From the NCBI GenBank assembly GCA_000349905.1, contig KB722736.1, positions 1,290,076 to 1,354,075 on the forward strand: a stretch of DNA of 64,000 nt, read 5' to 3'. The position numbers and the translations under genes were made by a program. Numbering within the stretch: the first letter of the stretch is position 1; every line of letters starts with the position of its first letter. This document shows positions 58,652 to 64,000 of the stretch, one piece after another. Source of the DNA: Volvariella volvacea V23. Taxonomy: Eukaryota; Basidiomycota; Agaricomycetes; Agaricales; Pluteaceae. The notes under the pieces were generated by a model, which did not search any database, was not told the DNA's origin, and saw nothing but the letters and a program-made list of their open reading frames with translations.

Positions 58652-60450
58652 ATGCACTCCCAGTCTTTTCTCTTACTTGGTGATGATATTCTCGATCGCA
58701 TTTTTACATTCTTGCCCGATTTCAAGACCTTGGCTGGTCTTATTCTAGCCTCGAAAACTACATATGCCATTTTTCAGAGTCGTCCACACTCAATCATCAC
58801 GTCTATATGCTACAACATCATAGGACCTGCGTTTCCACAAGCGATTCGTATCGAACGATACGAGTCACGTTCGTACCTGGATGAACTGGAATCGGAGGAC
58901 CTCGATGCGGCGCAATGGTTCAGTTCGCCAGAGAATCTATGGTCTGAGAAGAGCCCAATCTCACCCATTAGTAAATATGAGGCCGAAGAAGTTATTGAGC
59001 AGCTAGAAACGGTGCAAAAATTAGAGGATATCTTTTCTCGGAGGTTCGTGTTTCCTAGTGCAATAGTTCCGACACGCCAAGACTTAGGCATTTGAGCTAG
59101 ACATAAGAAACGAACAGGAACGAAACTCTCTTTTGACGAATCCTGGAGGTTTCGCAGGGCGCTATATCGGTTTTGGCTGTATACCCTAATCTTTTCCATG
59201 GATGAGTTCCCCAATCCTTTCGATATCGAGGATGATGACGAGAGCGAGGAAGAGAGGTTCGAGAGGTTAGAAGCCATTGACGACCTGAAGAGGAGGCAAC
59301 ATCACTTTCTCCATCAATTCCCAAGCAACGAACTGCAAGAGCTTTACACTATCTCGGTATTTTTCGTCAAGCTCTTGGAATCGGTTTTTCAGGAGGAACA
59401 AGATGACTTTCGTAAGTTTTTTGGCATACTAGCTATCTTTATGAGCGCCAGGCGTACTGAGTTATTCGGTTTACAGCGCGGTACATGATTGAAGTTGGAC
59501 TAGCTGTTGGGCCTTCTGATCTGTTGAATGCATACCAGGACCATGATGCAGATGGGGTTACGTCCTTGATTGAGGAGATGGATTCTTGGGACTTTGCCCC
59601 TCTTTCCAATGCTTCGATTCCCTACATTATCGAACCCTTGTCTAGGATTTGGAAGGAACGGGCTGTTGATCCCCCTCATGACGAATCTCACTGGAAGTCT
59701 ATACTGAGCTCCGATCCAACCGATGAACGGCAGTCTTGTAGGTTTTCCTCTCCCGCTGAAGTGCTCTCTGAAGTTCTGAACCGTGGACCTAGGTCAAAAG
59801 TGTGGCAAAACACATAGGTTCGACTTGTGGAACAAAACAAGTCAGTATTCTTTGCTTCAGGTCTTACGGAACTTAATAACCACAGTTTGAAGACTGGGAT
59901 CTGTTAGTGCACCTAAACCTTTCCCAAAATGATTCTCTCTTCTCCAATATACGGGGTAGAATAAGTCGCAATGCGATGGAATCAAAACACTACAGAAAAT
60001 ACACAGACGAACTACCATTCAACTACGTGGACCTTATGACCAAGATCCATCGAATTAGAACTGCAAAATTCGAGAGCTGGAATGACGAAGACTGGTTGTG
60101 CACAAGTTGTTTAAAAGAAACCATTGTCGCCCATCTGCACCTGTGGCTCCTCGAGAAGAAACGCGAAGGTATGCTTATGGCGTTTCTGCTTGGGGGGAAG
60201 GCCTTTTGGTAACGTCAATCCATTCTTAGATGGCATTCCAATTCCTTCGGAGGACTGTCGGTAAGTTTATACTACCCGGCATTCCGCTTCATCTGACCCG
60301 CTAACCTTGTAATATTTACTAGAGATGGGTATAACTGTTGCGAGCAGAGAGACTTGACCCATGCCTCGGAGTACAACGTGAGTCACCTTAATACACGAAG
60401 CCCTCTCAAGTAACTCAGGCGTGTTGAAGCATTTGTGCGACCCAAAATAA
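58652..60450 (+). CDS. F-box-like protein with C-terminal Cys/His module, array copy 2
   Basis: The gene starts 231 bp after copy 1 and shares its intron positions. Exon 1 (58652-59043) has LLLGDDILDRIFTFLPDFKTLAGLILASK and ITSICYNIIGPAFPQAIRIERY. Exon 2 has HKKRTGTKLSFDESWRFRRALYRFW, then an Asp/Glu-rich block. Downstream come LYTISVFFVKLLESV, VGPSDLLNAYQDHD, FDLWNKTNWDLL, MTKIHRIRTAKFESWNDEDWLCTSC and LHLWLLEKKRE. The C-terminus is DCRDGYNCCEQRDLTHASEYNHLCDPK, ending at 60448-60450. Compared with copy 1, the Trp-Tyr of CWYGYNC is replaced by Arg-Asp, but the Cys and the last His-Leu-Cys are kept. It is probably an SCF adaptor; its target is unknown. Confidence 0.78.
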
Positions 60451-60972
60451 AGACCACTAGCATCACTTGCATGTATCAACAGAGACGTATGTTTATCTTC
60501 GTATGTTTCCCGTTAATAAAAAGTAATGGCCGTTCTAGCTTGATGTATGACATTCAAGCGCACAGAATATTGGTATGTAACTGTGCTAATCGCAACGTCG
60601 GGCACTTAATCTTCTGCGTATTTTTACCTTGTCTAATTCTGTAATTTATATCAGGCACTAGCATCAGGGTTGGCCTTACCTGAACCAACTTCAATTAACG
60701 TCTTTGGAATTGTAGCGCTTCACTTACTCAGCACAGATAATTGTTGGACATGTATGTGCTGCATTATAAGCCTCATAGCTTACTCAATACCTCGAGAGAC
60801 TAATGGTTCCGGTGTGTGTACGCCTGGAGGAGAGTTTCTAGCACCTGGTAAGTGCTGTGGGAGTTTACACACTTACCGTGTTGGCGGTGATTCGAAGCCG
60901 CAATGCCGTCACCATCAAATACTTCCGAGTTCTACAAATACGGGCTTGACCGCGTTGTAGCTCAGTATTATC
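60451..60972. other. intergenic, between F-box copies 2 and 3
   Basis: About 520 bp with AT-rich segments and no open frame longer than 96 codons that looks coding. It is presumably 3' UTR and promoter. Confidence 0.5.
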
Positions 60973-62725
60973 ATGTCAATGGGCTCCCGGGGCTTCCTCC
61001 TCCTCAGCGATGATATTATTGATCGCATTTTCACCTTTTTAACGGACTTCAAGACCTTAGCTGGCCTCATTCTCGTGTCAAAATCGATATATACCGTCTT
61101 CCAGAGCCGCCCGAACTCCATCATCAAGTCTATATGCCACAACATCATTGGGCCCGCATGGCCGCAAGCGCTTCGCATGGAACGATATGGCGCGCCACTA
61201 GATTGTGACGACATAGATTGTGACGAATGCGACGCGCCTGAATGGCCCAATTCGCCCAAGAACCCATGGTCTGAGAAAAGCAGTATTTCGGCCATCAAGA
61301 AAAGCGAGGTGGAGGAACTTATTGAAGGATTAGAGGTGGTACAAACGCTAGAAGACATTTTTGCACGGAGGTTTGTGCTCCCTAGTGTTATTGTGGTTCC
61401 TGTACTAGGACTTAATACTTTTATGTTAGACATAAGGACCGGACAGGAACTAAGCTTTCCCCGGTTGAGTCCTGGAGATTCCGTAGGGCCCTTTATCGGT
61501 TTTGGTTGTATACTTTGGTCTTTCAGACTCACGACTTCTCTGATGATAATGAGGGGGGAGAAGGGATTATTGATGGTTCGAGAGAAATGAAGTTCTATTT
61601 CTTGAACCAATTCCCCAGCGACGAGTTGAAAGAGCTTTATACGGCCTCAATCTTTTTCGTCAAATTGCTGGAATCAGCTATTCAAGAAGATCACCTTGAG
61701 GACCGTTACTGTACGTCAGTTAGCATACCGGTTATCCTAAGCCTCCACGACCATTCTAAATTGTCCATTCCGCAGCACAAAATCAGATCGAACTTGGCCT
61801 CGCTGTTGGGCCTTCTGTTCTGCTTGATGCATATGAAGGCCGTGATTCCGATGCCCCATTATTTGTGATACTAAAGGATGATCTTCCAGACAGTGCTTCG
61901 GTATCCTATATTACCCAACCTTTGTTCACGATTTGGGAGGAACGGGGTACCAATCCACCTTGTGATGAATCCCATTGGAGGTCTATATTGAATTCAAGTC
62001 CAATTAATGAACGCGAGCACTGTGAGCTGCCATCTGCTGCTGGGGGTGTGCTCTAAACCATACTAGGTCAGAGGTGTGGCAAGACAAATAGATTCGACTT
62101 ATGGAACAAAACAAGTCAGTGCTCTTTGCTTCGATCTTTTGATTTAATCATAGTTTGAAGACTGGGAAATGCTACAACATCCGCGTTTTTGGCGGCACGT
62201 TTCTTTCTTCTTCATTGAAAGAACCGGGATACTGGGTAGGAATACAGTGGAGAAAGAGTTATTCAAGAAGTACATATTCGAAACGTTCGACTATCGCGAT
62301 CTTATGACCAAGATTCATCGAGTACGAACTGCAGAGTTTGGGAGTTGGAATGACGAGGATTGGTTGTGTACAGGTTGTTCGATCTCAATAGCTAATGCAC
62401 ACCTACAACTTTGGTTACTTGAGAAGAAACGTGAGGGTATGTGAATGGTCTTCCGACTTTGTTGGAAAGTCCTTTCAGCTAATCACGACTTGTTTGTAGA
62501 TGGAATTCTAATTCCTTCTAAGAATTGTCGGTATGTTTCCACTATTTGGAGGGTTCTCTTCGATCTGACCTGCTCACCTCAACATTGAAATCCGTAGGCA
62601 TGGGTATTGGTGTAAAAAGCAGACGCACGAAGATTTAGACCATTATTCGAAGTACAATGTGGGTCAACTTGTCCTCAGATGTCGTTATAAACAAGTGATG
62701 GGTATTATTGTAGCATTTGTGCTAG
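60973..62725 (+). CDS. F-box-like protein with C-terminal Cys/His module, array copy 3
   Basis: Exon 1 (60973-61370) has FLLLSDDIIDRIFTFLTDFKTLAGLILVSKS and IKSICHNIIGPAWPQALRMERY, with a Cys/Asp-rich loop (DCDDIDCDECDAPEW) in place of the Glu-rich loop of its neighbours. Exon 2 starts HKDRTGTKLSPVESWRFRRALYRFW. Later exons carry LYTASIFFVKLLESA, VGPSVLLDAYEGRDSD, FDLWNKTNWEML, MTKIHRVRTAEFGSWNDEDWLCTGC and LQLWLLEKKRE. The end is NCRHGYWCKKQTHEDLDHYSKYNHLC, then a stop directly after the last Cys (62723-62725), so it lacks the short tail of copies 1 and 2. Exon 1 is closest to copy 2. An in-frame ATG at 60979 is an alternative start. The likely role is an SCF adaptor with unknown target. Confidence 0.78.
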
Positions 62726-63134
62726 GCAAAAGAGTTCGACAAGGTTCGCAAGCATTACTATTTGAAGAAGGGTAGTATGTCTGGCCTTACTTGTCCCCAT
62801 AGATTGACTCCTGTTGTAATTCATCAGGTTAACCAGATGCCTTCGAGGATCGTCTAGTGAAGAGGTGAGCCTTATCTTGAATCCGTAATGCTCGTCTTCA
62901 TCTTGAAAGTTCAGAGAAATATTCTGCCCGTGTTGCGTAGAAGGGTGTTGCAGTACATATATTTCATGGCTGGAGACACATAGAATAAGCTTAATGCTGC
63001 GATTGCTAGCACTTATAAGTTTCGGTCTGTGCAATTCCGTGCCTGGGTGGCGCAGCATTTGCTGACATCAACTGTCTGAGTCTCCTACTAGTAAATTAGC
63101 CGACGACCTGAACAACTGATGGCACGCAACACTC
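62726..63134. other. intergenic, between F-box copies 3 and 4
   Basis: About 410 bp with no coding feature recognised. The first part directly continues the copy 3 3' end. Confidence 0.5.
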
Positions 63135-64000
63135 ATGAACTCTCTGCCTATTAGCAGCGACCTAGTCTTTTATATTCTTACCTACTTCTCCGATTTCGAC
63201 AGTCTTCGGAGCACGATCCTTGCGTCCAAGTCATTCTATGCTGTCTTTGAGGCACATCCCAACTCGATCATTAAAGCAATTTGCTACAATGTGGTCGGAG
63301 TTGTACTACCACAAGCTTTGGACTGCTTGCCCTACAAAGACCCAGATGGGTGGGGAAACGACAGCTTTTCAAGTTTGGCGACAAGTTCGCTCACTTCCCC
63401 GTTGGATATTGATTCCCTTTTCCCCATAACGAGGAGGGAAGGCTATGCGTTGATGGAGTATGCAATGGATGTGGAGAAGCTAGAATATATCTTTGTAAGA
63501 AGGCTAGTAACGATTTCTTTCATCCTGGTACCCGAACTGAAGAGATAACAGGCACAAGGACAGCACAGCACTAGCGAAGCTTGATGGCTTAGAGCCACAG
63601 AAATTTCGGGGAGCTATTTATCGACTCGAGCTCTTTTCTAAAGTTTTTCCCTCTGAACAATTCACTGATGACGAACTTGGATCCGATTTTAAGGACGAGG
63701 AGGGAGGCCAGGTGGACAGAACAAGAGCAGCACAAGTGAATTTCTTAAATCAGTACACCACCACCGAGCTTCAAGAGATTCACACCACCTCTGTATTCCT
63801 CCGTGATCTCGTTAGTTCAATAATGTCCGAAGAGGGAGACGATCCGGTGCCCCAAGCTTACCATCAGCATATCCGGAGGCGGCACTGGAATGGGGACAAA
63901 GAGGCGTCTTACAACGATATCAGGAGTTTGACTACTTTAGTTTGTGTCAAGACGTAAACGGCGACGATCCATGGAACGACAGAGATTCCGAGACTTGGTA
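63135..64000 (+). CDS. F-box-like protein, array copy 4 (partial, runs off the window; possibly defective)
   Basis: Exon 1 (63135-63502) has LPISSDLVFYILTYFSDFDSLRSTILASKS and IIKAICYNVVGVVLPQAL, the same plan as copies 1-3 but the most diverged. The DD of LGDDI/LSDDI is changed, and the WSEK segment before the exon end is not recognisable. Exon 2, from 63552, gives HKDSTALAKLDGLEPQKFRGAIYRLELF, an acidic stretch, and LNQYTTTELQEIHTTSVFLRDLVSSI. The 49-nt intron between them starts with GC instead of GT at a position where the other three copies have GT. This is either a GC-AG intron or a damaged donor. The C-terminal module lies beyond the window, so intactness cannot be judged. Confidence 0.65.

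Noticed and set aside
1..64000. CRISPR arrays, operons, insertion sequences and tRNA genes
   Set aside because: The window is eukaryotic nuclear DNA. I looked for spaced direct repeats, transposase motifs and tRNA T-loop signatures and found none that stand up.

Overview
The window is nuclear DNA of a filamentous basidiomycete, most likely an Agaricomycete. The signs are genes dense with short introns (mostly 45-70 nt, GT...AG, often with a CTRAY-like branch point), eukaryotic single-gene organisation without operons, and a tandem F-box family of the kind expanded in mushroom-forming fungi. Assignment below class level is not possible from the sequence alone. Three 100-N blocks are assembly gaps, and all three lie inside genes.

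Layout, left to right. 1-6.6 kb holds three genes on the minus strand: a partial She9/Mdm33 mitochondrial inner-membrane protein, NADPH-cytochrome P450 reductase, and a membrane-anchored SET-domain protein. 6.6-9.6 kb has no gene I can support. 9.6-13.2 kb holds a SYLF/Ysc84-domain protein (+) converging on a type II membrane nucleotide pyrophosphatase/phosphodiesterase (-). 13.3-29.4 kb is one giant gene, midasin (MDN1/REA1), the AAA+ ribosome-assembly ATPase. 30.3-31.3 kb is a two-TM protein of unknown function. 32.9-34.5 kb is an arrestin-like protein. 35.6-38.3 kb is a 17-exon alpha-amylase with a C-terminal CBM20 starch-binding domain. 40.4-47.6 kb holds two divergently transcribed membrane-anchored pepsin-like proteases. 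48.7-50.3 kb is a PA-TM-RING ubiquitin ligase. 52.3-54.5 kb is a three-finger CCCH protein. 55.0-56.2 kb is a tail-anchored heme oxygenase. 56.6-64 kb is a head-to-tail array of at least four F-box paralogues, the last cut by the window edge.

How the genes relate. P450 reductase and heme oxygenase could be functionally coupled, because heme oxygenases draw electrons from this reductase, but they are 50 kb apart. Several other genes (arrestin-like protein, PA-TM-RING ligase, F-box proteins, PPxY motifs in both protease tails and in the two-TM protein) belong to families that feed ubiquitin-dependent sorting or degradation. That is a shared theme, not evidence of a cluster. The part least explained by known families is the F-box array, whose members share a C-terminal Cys/His module and an intron layout but have diverged strongly in the middle. 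Micro-exons of 13-18 nt and two apparent GC-AG introns are further unusual points.
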